From: an uncultured Oscillospiraceae bacterium
Lineage (GTDB): Bacteria > Bacillota > Clostridia > Oscillospirales > Acutalibacteraceae
Assembly: GCA_900554335.1 (NCBI GenBank)
Contig: USGT01000001.1
Location: 1-64,000, forward strand
Direction of reading: 5' to 3'
Length of the DNA stretch: 64,000 bases
Shown here one piece after another: positions 28,001 through 33,396 of the stretch (its first letter is position 1; every line of letters starts with the position of its first letter). The position numbers were made by a program, and so were the translations under genes. The notes beneath the pieces were generated by a model. That model saw only the letters and a program-made list of their open reading frames with translations. It did no database searches and had not been told where the DNA came from.

Positions 28001-28535
28001 TAAGCGCATTTTCGCCCAGGGCTTCGTTAGCCTCAAGGTTAAGAGTGATATTTCTTTTAACTGGTTGGCCATTAAATTTAATTTCAAAAACTTCCGGCCC
28101 AGTTACGGTTATGCTAGAAGTGATGTAGGTTTGTTTTGAGTCAATTTGGCTTTCTTCATTAACTTCGCGAGTAATAATATTCCCCGTGGAGTCATAATCA
28201 TAAACGTAAAGCCTTATGAAGGAGTCAACTCCATTTTCCGAGAATACTTTAAAGTCTTTTATTTTTGAATTCTCGTAAAAGCTGTTGAATTTCACCAGGA
28301 AGTTTAATTTGCTTCCCGCTTGAATCGATTTATATTTAACTCCGTCCGTTGAGCCTTGCGGCTTGCCGTCAATCAAATATTCAACTTTATCTATGCCAAT
28401 ATCTTTTTGCGGCAAACCGATTTGATAGCTGTGTGCGGTTGCAGCTTTGGCAAAATTTGAAAAAAGGCATAGAAAACACACTAATATAGCTAAAACTGGA
28501 CCATAATTAAGAATTTTATTTTTTTTAAACAACAT
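22053..28535 (-). CDS. Giant modular surface protein with C-terminal membrane anchor
   Basis: 2160 residues. A signal peptide (residues 1-32, ending A-K-A) is followed by many beta-sandwich-like modules. In the C-terminal half, units of about 90 residues recur with the pattern Y-T-(L/V)-x-F..., (V/I)-x-(Y/H)-G-(D/S)-x-(L/F)-x-F-(R/K)-(L/I) and a closing G-x-Y-x-(I/L)-x-x-I-x-x-(N/D). One helical module reads ATNAYNNLSDEQKGLVTNLDELNAA, a spacer type known from clostridial surface proteins. The C-terminus is a Ser/Gly/Asn-rich stalk, one transmembrane helix (PAVIIVLILGFGILALILIP) and a KKKSSDKEEKK cytoplasmic tail. There is no LPXTG. It is probably a cell-surface adhesin or structural protein; the ligand is unknown. 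Confidence 0.85.
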   Translation of the reverse strand: MLFKKNKILNYGPVLAILVCFLCLFSNFAKAATAHSYQIGLPQKDIGIDKVEYLIDGKPQGSTDGVKYKSIQAGSKLNFLVKFNSFYENSKIKDFKVFSENGVDSFIRLYVYDYDSTGNIITREVNEESQIDSKQTYITSSITVTGPEVFEIKFNGQPVKRNITLNLEANEALGENALINNVLDIKCYTLNNGTKQGNKISTADDGKSLILEGIPYNSELEIEASAKFGYGITNAIINSQDFGTNCKVTQTIDNNKMIISISNFQINDLSKKPSITFKNISQSGTCRLTLNGTDDSGTTYFDWFEPVEGKENTIKHINSSPHYVKKGKYVFYVRYKGPNGSSIYKQKLKVITLNGAEIDPTYGQRVRDPSKSGFEIYETQHYDENEEMTISQSYTTEYKDYFEDHNHDYNFYKFEVYLEKDDAELSFKKSDNYTGYYSIPYNQEGYKWAINFDDYYTKYAKKPDNDYSKSDKSYIFMGSNGKRNNTSQAYEATLELNEEGIKKYGFTRPSIYFVPTSELSGLTKAISSGDSLSSYENYKATYENDSYVYGFGTDDRVKITQPRIAVLGPSTEGPIASHFVAFPSYVSGVSLNVITEDASKKEIAKKYANGYIVRCSETGQTEKTHANTFTFTVTPDAGSDNKYIVKAGEKSCKLDAIKTENPTENPSGDDNFKVTKESNGTYTCTVTNISEDLSINIEKYTEDLKKEIKFNCPGIKIRDVNETSYNFSGGGSIFPDVNDTEYKFKTDFKDGFELAKDAEGKEIPLKVTVNGNEKDPDGKGFYTIDLVKNSSPITVSITGAVFKTEKPYVEIITNETDLRYFQKTNSSGSETQVMAETNTKNQETGNAIISSNDLTPGGNMTFYIGASSQYTLGASLMSSETVKLEKFEEISSNDAEWNEIKANFSSVTKIYRVTITGMEENCKLTIYNGDENSVTHFWTLTKSFELVPNIEKIVDAKFTTTEKTTSDNIMFEKNINGENVTYNLNKTELDFTLSMADKDAYELTESNYKCKFYSDKELTKEIDMSSFENGNEILKKEDGKDGESFKYKINIKDKNFEGTAPALSEYIADRGSVDYTKKANYLYEKIYVGIILEPLNSFNIHFSYNTEGDSNIIEYSKNHGTNYKGISVSNITVKEDQDEDDSSIKTYKIYKETNFDPSTDSAVNAAEKSFAIEIPEGFLYEDIIASEIKPTSVPTMEQKTTSFSTLFKYPIISDLGTKDSFKISNVYSKDIYVHVKNLKQRKLKVGFPEQYIEGTDIHLMQTDDEGNTTEKSSNVEATEVVSYGNDLKIRSRAKAGYKTDEISELILYAPNGSAYTFIDINQNINGPSPDKTSDSDWVVNKKYEKLSKIVDEMRYKFSIDKGELVFDIEFKGVKSSFDVQLRRKKKDFTISFPAKNENITVRNLNGDEITGDVSKPYKDSFSFSITPAAGIDITNLVVKDTDENVYNLINGYYTINSIEKDITIKILGIGKETRTLTFTDYDDITYLDSNGKAIGESVSVEYGSSYEFKINFGSSISKLKDKTEKDDDRIQVRLSSATSDGSENNQIQYDYSAHKCVVKNLTENSKITIDGIVLNTYTLTFNKPEKTTSDNKDDESTFKYTQAYSDGDLTSDVTAPSNSVCKSVTHGSNFSFRISGGKGVDLSNLKVWLKKYENDKSPTQLVAIDNIYTVENIQGNYIVYTTDSKPTVYTVEIRTTTGVSCLDANGNTLSAKTEVNHGDTLMFRLSLDEIYDKSSPVVEIKGTTSTLSPNSEGYYQLENITENKILQITGITKNTYKVTFEETEGVIYKTVKNKTFEKSMEVEYGDTLQFKITLMDAYDSSVPTVLLNNTAEISANAGIYKVEGISGDVAISVKNVKKNPEEHAIEEITTVTNEISSSADVDEIISATNAYNNLSDEQKGLVTNLDELNAAQKSAGVFNHTSDGITVTGIDWYIKLIVTSLNDDEKAIEELNGHLDRKELINLYDIKLYDMLKNEIYKVPYGQEVTVTIPCPTNISQYENIMVVHENSAGGIEYLDVNIKSDTAQFKTTSFSKFGIAGKKIPLDSSKLTNATVSVASLVKSEDELKSLLGENAASEIGELINNDDEDNSQNSSDGSSSGNTSSGSSESQSKETLKDKAYNWAVKNELPAVIIVLILGFGILALILIPILKKKSSDKEEKK

Positions 28536-28578
28536 ATCTTAAGACCTCCAAGTTTATTGTTTCTCCCTATTTATTATA

Positions 28579-28606
28579 AGTATACTGATTTGATAAAATA
28601 TTTCAA
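28579..28606 (-). promoter_or_regulatory. Promoter of the giant surface-protein gene
   Basis: On the minus strand, TTGAAA (28606-28601), 16 bases, TATACT (28584-28579). TATAAT lies a few bases further on as an alternative -10. GGAGG and the ATG at 28535 follow. Confidence 0.45.
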
Positions 28607-28670
28607 GATATTTTAGCATTATTTTATATTAATTTTATAAATTTAAATCGTTTTTAAAGGAGATTTTTTT

Positions 28671-29576
28671 ATGGACGAAATGCTTCCGAAAAATAAAAAT
28701 TTCACGCATTTTAACAGAAAATTTTTGATAAATAATCTTTTGAAAGAATATAACTTTCTTTTTTCAGGCAAAATTGGTCAAAGTTTGTGCGGTAGAAGCA
28801 TAGATTTCATAAGGCTAGGCAATCCTAATAATTCAAATTTGTGGGTTTGCGCTCACCATGGCATGGAATGGCTAACTTCGATGGTTGTTCTTAAATTTTT
28901 GAAAGAAGTTTGCGAGAAAATAAAAAATAAGCAGTGTTTTTGCGGGATAGACCTTGAAAAAAAGTTCGATGAAAAAGGCTTAGTGATAATTCCTTGCCTT
29001 AACCCTGATGGCGTTGACATTTCTCTTCAAGGGCCGGCTGCTGCAGGGAATTTTTACCGTTTTGTGGAAATGTCGAGCCGCGGGAAAAGCAAATTTTGGC
29101 AGGCAAATGCTAGGGGAGTAGACCTTAACCACAATTACAGCGCTGGCTGGAACGAACTGCACAAAATGGAAATTAAAAACGGGATTATCAAACCTTGCTC
29201 AACGAGATTTGGCGGTGCACGGCCTCTTAGCGAGCCGGAAACGATTTATCTTACTAATTTTTGCAAGAAAAATAATTTTTCAAGCGCAATTGCTTTTCAC
29301 AGCCAAGGTGAAGAAATCTACTGGAATTTTGGCCCAAAAACTCCCAAAAATTCTCTTGAAATTGCTGAAGTTCTAGCAGTTGCTTCAGGCTACACGGTCA
29401 GCAAACCCGAGGGCCTTGCCGTTGGTGGAGGTTTCAAAGATTGGTTCATTGAAACTTTCAGCAAACCTGCGTTTACAATCGAGCTTGGCAAAGGGCAGAA
29501 CCCTCTTCCTGCTTCGGATTTAGGCCCTGTTTACAAAAAAGCCGAGAAAATGCTTTACATAGCGTCGTTTATTTAA
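28671..29576 (+). CDS. M14-family zinc carboxypeptidase
   Basis: 301 residues with AAAGGAG before ATG. There is no signal peptide, so it is probably cytoplasmic or mother-cell located. Zinc ligands are H and E in CAHHGMEW (near residue 65) and H in AFHSQGEEIYW (near residue 210). The catalytic Glu is in FTIELGKGQNP near residue 275. The substrate-binding ARGVDLNHNY motif is also present. Bacterial M14 enzymes of this size commonly cut peptidoglycan stem peptides (gamma-D-glutamyl-diaminopimelate type), but no LysM or other wall-binding domain is present to confirm that. It is divergent from the surface-protein gene. Confidence 0.88.
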   Translation: MDEMLPKNKNFTHFNRKFLINNLLKEYNFLFSGKIGQSLCGRSIDFIRLGNPNNSNLWVCAHHGMEWLTSMVVLKFLKEVCEKIKNKQCFCGIDLEKKFDEKGLVIIPCLNPDGVDISLQGPAAAGNFYRFVEMSSRGKSKFWQANARGVDLNHNYSAGWNELHKMEIKNGIIKPCSTRFGGARPLSEPETIYLTNFCKKNNFSSAIAFHSQGEEIYWNFGPKTPKNSLEIAEVLAVASGYTVSKPEGLAVGGGFKDWFIETFSKPAFTIELGKGQNPLPASDLGPVYKKAEKMLYIASFI

Positions 29577-29591
29577 AGTTTTTTTGAATTC

Positions 29592-29620
29592 TTGAATGAA
29601 AAATCTTTTTATGATAAAAT
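29592..29620 (+). promoter_or_regulatory. Promoter of the phosphohexomutase-ispE pair
   Basis: TTGAAT (29592-29597), 17 bases, TAAAAT (29615-29620) with TGA directly before the -10 (extended -10). Confidence 0.6.
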
Positions 29621-29656
29621 GCTCTTGTTAACGAATAACGAAATGAGAGATATTTT

Positions 29657-31306
29657 ATGAACATCGATGAAATATATAAATCTTGGGTTGAAAACGCCCA
29701 TGTTCCTGAAATTCAAAGAGAACTTTTCAAAATAAAAGATAACTCTGAGGAAAAATACGAGCGTTTTTACAAATCTTTGGAATTCGGCACAGCGGGCATA
29801 AGGGGAATAATGGGCGCCGGAACAAACAGAGTGAACGTTTACACTGTTGGAAGAGTCACGCAAGGCTTTGCGAGCTATCTTCTTAAAAAGTTCAGAAACC
29901 CTTCGGTGGCAATTTCCTACGACTCAAGAATTCGCTCCAAAATGTTTGCTTATCTTGCGGCAAAAATCATGGCAGCAAACGGAGTTAAAGTTCATTTAGT
30001 CTGCGAAACTCAGCCTACTCCGTTTCTATCCTTTGCAGTTAGGAAGCTCAGGTGCAGTGCGGGGATAATGATCACTGCCAGCCACAACCCCAGCCAGTAT
30101 AATGGCTACAAATGCTATGGCAAAGACGGCGCGCAAATTACCGAAGAAATTGCAAAAGAGATTTATGATGAAATATCCAAAGTTGATATTTTTTCAGGTG
30201 TTAAAAAAATGAGAATTCAGCAAGCTTTCGAAGAAAAACAGGCTGTGTTTATGAATAAAAACGTGGTTGAAGAATATCTTGATTGCGTTACGAACCAGAA
30301 AATAAACAACACCGATTTTTCGCACCTTAACGTAGTTTACACGCCTCTTAATGGTTCAGGCTGTAAGCTTGTTTGCAAAGCTCTTGAAATAATTGGGGTT
30401 AAAAATCTTAAAATAGTTTCAGAGCAAAGATATCCCGACGGCAACTTCACGACTTGCAGGCTGCCGAACCCTGAATATTTGGAAGCTTTTAATTTAGGTA
30501 TTAAATACGCCATGAATTCAAAAGCTGATATTATAATAGCAACTGACCCGGATTCTGACAGAATGGGCGTTTGCGCAAGGCACAAAGGGGAGTACAAGCT
30601 CATCACCGGCAACCAAATTGGCATTTTGCTTTTTTATTACATTGTTAAAAAGAAAAGAGAGTTCATTGATTCTTCCGTCAGGCCTGTTGTTGTTAAAAGT
30701 CTTGTTAGCAGCAAAATGATTGATGCCATTGCGAAGAAAGAAAATTGCGAGGTCATAAGCGTTCCGACGGGCTTTAAAAACATTGCAAAAGAAATTGCCA
30801 AGCTTGAAGCAAGCGGTAATATTTCGAGTTATCTTTTCGGATTTGAAGAAAGCAACGGCTATCTAAGCGGAACTTACGCCAGGGATAAAGACGCCGTTTC
30901 TGCTGCTGTTTTGATGTGCGAAGCTGCTGCGTATTTCAAAAGAAATAACCTCAGTTTGATAGATGCTTTGGCGAAAATCAGCGAAAGATACGGCCACTAT
31001 GGCGAGAAAAATTTGAGCTTTGAATTTAAAGGTTCTAAAGGCAAAGAAAAAATGGACAAGATTATTTCAAGCTTTGAAAATTTGATTCCTGAAAGCATGG
31101 GCGTGATTTCAGTTAAAAAAGATTCCGGAATGTTTAGCTTGGAGCTTGAAAACAAAAATGAAATCGTGATTCGCCCTTCAGGAACCGAGCCGAAACTCAA
31201 AGTTTATATTTTAGCTCATGAAAACAGCGAAAAAGAGCTTTTCGAAAGGCTTAATGTGCTTTCTGAAAGCATGGAAAAAATAATAAATGAATTTAGCGGT
31301 GAATAA
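29657..31306 (+). CDS. pgcA: Phosphoglucomutase/phosphomannomutase (alpha-D-phosphohexomutase)
   Basis: 549 residues. All four active-site loops of the alpha-D-phosphohexomutase family are visible: the phosphoserine loop TASHNPSQYNGYK (near residue 140), the Mg loop ATDPDSDRMG, the sugar loop FEESNGYLSG, and the phosphate loop RPSGTEPKLK near the C-terminus. The size and the start SWVEN...EFGTAGIRG match the Firmicutes PgcA group, which interconverts glucose-1- and glucose-6-phosphate for UDP-glucose and wall glycolipid synthesis. ispE follows after three bases, so the two are co-transcribed. Confidence 0.92.
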   Translation: MNIDEIYKSWVENAHVPEIQRELFKIKDNSEEKYERFYKSLEFGTAGIRGIMGAGTNRVNVYTVGRVTQGFASYLLKKFRNPSVAISYDSRIRSKMFAYLAAKIMAANGVKVHLVCETQPTPFLSFAVRKLRCSAGIMITASHNPSQYNGYKCYGKDGAQITEEIAKEIYDEISKVDIFSGVKKMRIQQAFEEKQAVFMNKNVVEEYLDCVTNQKINNTDFSHLNVVYTPLNGSGCKLVCKALEIIGVKNLKIVSEQRYPDGNFTTCRLPNPEYLEAFNLGIKYAMNSKADIIIATDPDSDRMGVCARHKGEYKLITGNQIGILLFYYIVKKKREFIDSSVRPVVVKSLVSSKMIDAIAKKENCEVISVPTGFKNIAKEIAKLEASGNISSYLFGFEESNGYLSGTYARDKDAVSAAVLMCEAAAYFKRNNLSLIDALAKISERYGHYGEKNLSFEFKGSKGKEKMDKIISSFENLIPESMGVISVKKDSGMFSLELENKNEIVIRPSGTEPKLKVYILAHENSEKELFERLNVLSESMEKIINEFSGE

Positions 31307-31309
31307 AAA

Positions 31310-32179
31310 TTGAAACTTAAAGCATATGCTCCGGCGAAAATAAATTTGGGCCTTGAAATTCTTTCGAAGCGGCCTGATGGCTACCATAATGTTGACATGA
31401 TAATGCAAAGCATTAATCTTTTTGATGAAGTGACTTTGGAAAAAACTTTCGACGGTAAAATTTCGGTTTTTAACGAGAAAAACACATCTTGCCCGCAAAA
31501 TGAAGATATTGCTTTCAAGTGTGCGGATTTATTTTTCAAGGAAACGAAAGTGCCTTTTAGCGGGATAAAAATTGAAATTAAGAAAAATATTCCCATAAGT
31601 GCTGGCCTTGCAGGCGGAAGTGCAGATGGCGCTGCAGTTTTGGCGCTTTTAAACCATATGTATGACGAAAAAGTTTCTCTAAACGAGCTTCTTGGAATAG
31701 GCGGGAAGATAGGCGCGGATATTCCTTTTTGCATTTTGGGCGGCACTGCAAGGGCCTCGGGCAAAGGAACTGAAATTAAAAAAATTCCTGAGTTTAATGA
31801 TTATTTTTTGGTGCTAACAAAGCCTGGAATTTCCATTTGCACTAAAAGGGCTTATTCGCTTTTTGACAGCGCTCAGATTAAAAATTTTAAAAGCTTTGAA
31901 AAAATGGAAGAAAGTTTGAAAAATGCTGATTTTAGCGGTTTTTCGGGCAGCCTTTTTAATAGGTTCGAAGAATTGGTTCAAAGCAGCGAAGTTTTTAATA
32001 TAAAGAAAAAAATGCTTGATTTAGGAGCAGTTTCTTCGCTTATGAGTGGCAGTGGGCCGAGCGTTTACGGCGTTTTTGAAGATGAAACTACTGCGCTGAA
32101 GTGCCTTTCTGAAGTTAAAAAGTTTTACCCGCAAACGTTTTTGTGCCGGCCGATTGACCACGGCGTTAAAATAATATAA
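31310..32179 (+). CDS. ispE: IspE, 4-diphosphocytidyl-2-C-methyl-D-erythritol kinase
   Basis: 289 residues from a TTG start three bases after the previous stop. This GHMP kinase phosphorylates CDP-methylerythritol in the non-mevalonate isoprenoid pathway. Motifs: YAPAKINLGLEI at the N-terminus, the ATP loop PISAGLAGGSADGAAVL (near residue 95), and LMSGSGPSVYGVF near residue 245. Another enzyme of the same pathway, ispF, lies 4 kb downstream, separated by the peptide genes and metG-tatD. A bidirectional hairpin closes the operon. Confidence 0.95.
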   Translation: MKLKAYAPAKINLGLEILSKRPDGYHNVDMIMQSINLFDEVTLEKTFDGKISVFNEKNTSCPQNEDIAFKCADLFFKETKVPFSGIKIEIKKNIPISAGLAGGSADGAAVLALLNHMYDEKVSLNELLGIGGKIGADIPFCILGGTARASGKGTEIKKIPEFNDYFLVLTKPGISICTKRAYSLFDSAQIKNFKSFEKMEESLKNADFSGFSGSLFNRFEELVQSSEVFNIKKKMLDLGAVSSLMSGSGPSVYGVFEDETTALKCLSEVKKFYPQTFLCRPIDHGVKII

Positions 32180-32189
32180 AAAATAGAAA

Positions 32190-32243
32190 AAGAGTATTTT
32201 CCTGCACTCCAAGGGGCTGAAGTAAGAAAATACTCTTATTGTT
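32190..32243. terminator. Long-stem hairpin between ispE and the peptide genes, likely bidirectional
   Basis: A perfect 12-base stem, 32190-32201 with 32226-32237 (AAGAGTATTTTC and its complement), around a 24-base loop. T-rich sequence follows on both strands. It would end the ispE transcript on one strand and the Asn-rich microprotein transcript on the other. Confidence 0.7.
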
Positions 32244-32252
32244 TTAGTTTAA

Positions 32253-32369
32253 TTAGTGGCAATTTTTAGAATTGCTTGCGTTTTTAGAATTGCTGGTTTG
32301 GTTTTTTTGGTTTGTCTGATTTCTTGAATTGTTTGTGTTGTTTGAATTTGTTGAATTGTTGTTTTTCAT
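32253..32369 (-). CDS. Asn/Ser-rich 38-residue microprotein
   Basis: Begins at ATG 32369 with a strong ribosome binding site GGAGGTG six bases upstream; an extension to 32450 adds residues that cover a structured leader, so I reject it. The protein (MKNNNSTNSNN..., ending SKNCH) is made almost only of Asn, Ser, Thr, Gln and Lys, with a single Cys near the C-terminus. There is no hydrophobic segment and no double-glycine motif. I do not recognise it. Small polar Asn-rich proteins exist in spores of related bacteria, but this is only a resemblance in composition. It lies downstream of two double-glycine peptides. Confidence 0.6.
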   Translation of the reverse strand: MKNNNSTNSNNTNNSRNQTNQKNQTSNSKNASNSKNCH

Positions 32370-32375
32370 TTTTTT

Positions 32376-32465
32376 CACCTCCATGGTGATATTATTTGCC
32401 CGTTGCTTTCTGAATATACTAAAAATCAAAAGTAATTTTTTAGCAAACAAATATCCATGGAGGTG
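32376..32465 (-). promoter_or_regulatory. mRNA leader that can hide the ribosome binding site
   Basis: An 11-base perfect inverted repeat, 32455-32465 with 32376-32386 (CACCTCCATGG and its complement). The downstream arm contains the GGAGGTG ribosome binding site of the Asn-rich microprotein, so in the transcript the upstream arm can pair with it. The 68-base loop contains a further CTAAAAA/TTTTTAG pair. This could be a translation switch. It does not match a riboswitch class I know, and a small palindromic insertion is an alternative explanation. Confidence 0.45.
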
Positions 32466-32471
32466 TCTTTT

Positions 32472-32831
32472 TTATTCTGCTCTTATTTTATCTATTATTA
32501 TATCTGCGCTCATTCCAATTCCTGCGCCAAGCGATGCCCCTGAAGCTGCGCCAACTATTGCTCCGCCTAATCCGCCAGCCACGAAACCTGCCGCTGCGCC
32601 TGCTGTTACTGTTATTGCTTTTTCAGCAAGGGTCATGTTTGTGTTTAATTCAGTGTATTTTTTTGCTTCTTTTGCGCCTTTTAAAGAACCTATTATTATT
32701 CCTGCGCATGCGCCTATGCCTGCGCTTGAAGGAGCCGATGTCATAGCTGCAGTTTTTAGCAAAGTGAAGTCTCTTTTTCCTCCTGCAACTGCTTCTAATG
32801 ATTTATCGTTTAATTTTTGGATTTTTAACAT
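32472..32831 (-). CDS. Double-glycine-leader peptide, glycine-rich (bacteriocin-like)
   Basis: 119 residues from ATG 32831, preceded by GGGAGGAAA; an extension to 32894 overlaps the upstream gene and the promoter. The leader is MLKIQKLNDKSLEAVAGG (18 residues) with the G-G processing site. The mature part is hydrophobic, with many Gly/Ala and GxxxG-type spacings (GIGACAGIIIGS, FVAGGLGGAIVGAASGASLGAG), as in class II bacteriocins and other Gly-zipper membrane peptides. It has its own -35/-10 just after the upstream peptide gene. No ABC exporter or immunity gene is adjacent. A non-bacteriocin membrane or signalling role is possible. Confidence 0.7.
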   Translation of the reverse strand: MLKIQKLNDKSLEAVAGGKRDFTLLKTAAMTSAPSSAGIGACAGIIIGSLKGAKEAKKYTELNTNMTLAEKAITVTAGAAAGFVAGGLGGAIVGAASGASLGAGIGMSADIIIDKIRAE

Positions 32832-32865
32832 TTTTGTTTCCTCCCTGAAATAATCATTTCGATTG

Positions 32866-32894
32866 ATTTTATTATACTTTTTTATAAATGTCAA
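32866..32894 (-). promoter_or_regulatory. Promoter of the 119-residue peptide
   Basis: On the minus strand, TTGACA (32894-32889), 17 bases, TAAAAT (32871-32866). The -35 overlaps the stop codon of the upstream peptide gene. TATAAT five bases upstream of the chosen -10 has an unsuitable spacing of 12. Confidence 0.55.
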
Positions 32895-33190
32895 CTATTT
32901 TTCTTTATGAAATCATACGCATTTATGCATGCTATTGTGCCCGCACCTAAGATTGATCCTCCGGCCAAAACGCCTGCCATAGTGCTGAAAAATAGTGCTT
33001 TGGCTTTCCTTTTAAACCTAAGTTTTCTTTTCGAAGAATGTTTTTTTGCTATTCCTGCTCCGGCCGCAAAACCTATTATCATTCCTGAAAAGGCTCCTAT
33101 TTTTAAGCCCTTGAGAACCATTTTTTCTTCGGTTTCTTTTTTTATTCCTCCGGCAACTTTTTCTAGCAATTCGTCATTTAATTTAAGCAT
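32891..33190 (-). CDS. Double-glycine-leader peptide with two hydrophobic segments
   Basis: 99 residues, ATG with AAGGAG upstream. The leader MLKLNDELLEKVAGG (15 residues) is a short version of that of the neighbouring 119-residue peptide. The mature part has a glycine-rich hydrophobic segment (KIGAFSGMIIGFAAGAGIA), a strongly basic middle (KKHSSKRKLRFKRKAK) and a second hydrophobic segment (FSTMAGVLAGGSILGAG). The arrangement resembles two-component Gly-zipper bacteriocins, with the adjacent peptide as possible partner, but the family assignment is not certain. Confidence 0.7.
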   Translation of the reverse strand: MLKLNDELLEKVAGGIKKETEEKMVLKGLKIGAFSGMIIGFAAGAGIAKKHSSKRKLRFKRKAKALFFSTMAGVLAGGSILGAGTIACINAYDFIKKNS

Positions 33191-33221
33191 TATTTTTCTC
33201 CTTGTGGCTATAATGCTTTTT

Positions 33222-33230
33222 ATTATATCA
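33222..33230 (-). promoter_or_regulatory. Extended -10 of the 99-residue peptide
   Basis: TGATATAAT on the minus strand (33230-33222), with no good -35, about 30 bases before the ATG at 33190. Confidence 0.4.
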
Positions 33231-33332
33231 TGTTTTGATTCAAATTCTCATATGCAATTTTGATATATTTTTCAATAGCTAACGCAATATTTTTGAAATA
33301 AATATAAATTGCGGATTTTATAATCATATATT

Positions 33333-33362
33333 TTACGGTAACATTTATTTGTGTGGTATAAT
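33333..33362 (+). promoter_or_regulatory. Promoter of metG-tatD-ispF
   Basis: TTACGG (33333-33338), 18 bases, TATAAT (33357-33362), with TGG directly before the -10. AAAGGGG and ATG 33397 follow. No T-box stem, specifier or T-box motif is seen in the roughly 30-base leader. Confidence 0.5.
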
Positions 33363-33396
33363 TATAAAAAAATCATAAACAAAGGGGAATCATTTA

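Noticed and set aside
27207..28139. Plus-strand frames of 132-173 codons opposite the giant surface-protein gene
   Set aside because: They mirror the coding strand of a long real gene, have no start signals and no recognisable protein features.
33363..33396. T-box leader ahead of metG
   Set aside because: The leader is about 30 bases and contains no T-box sequence or specifier stem.
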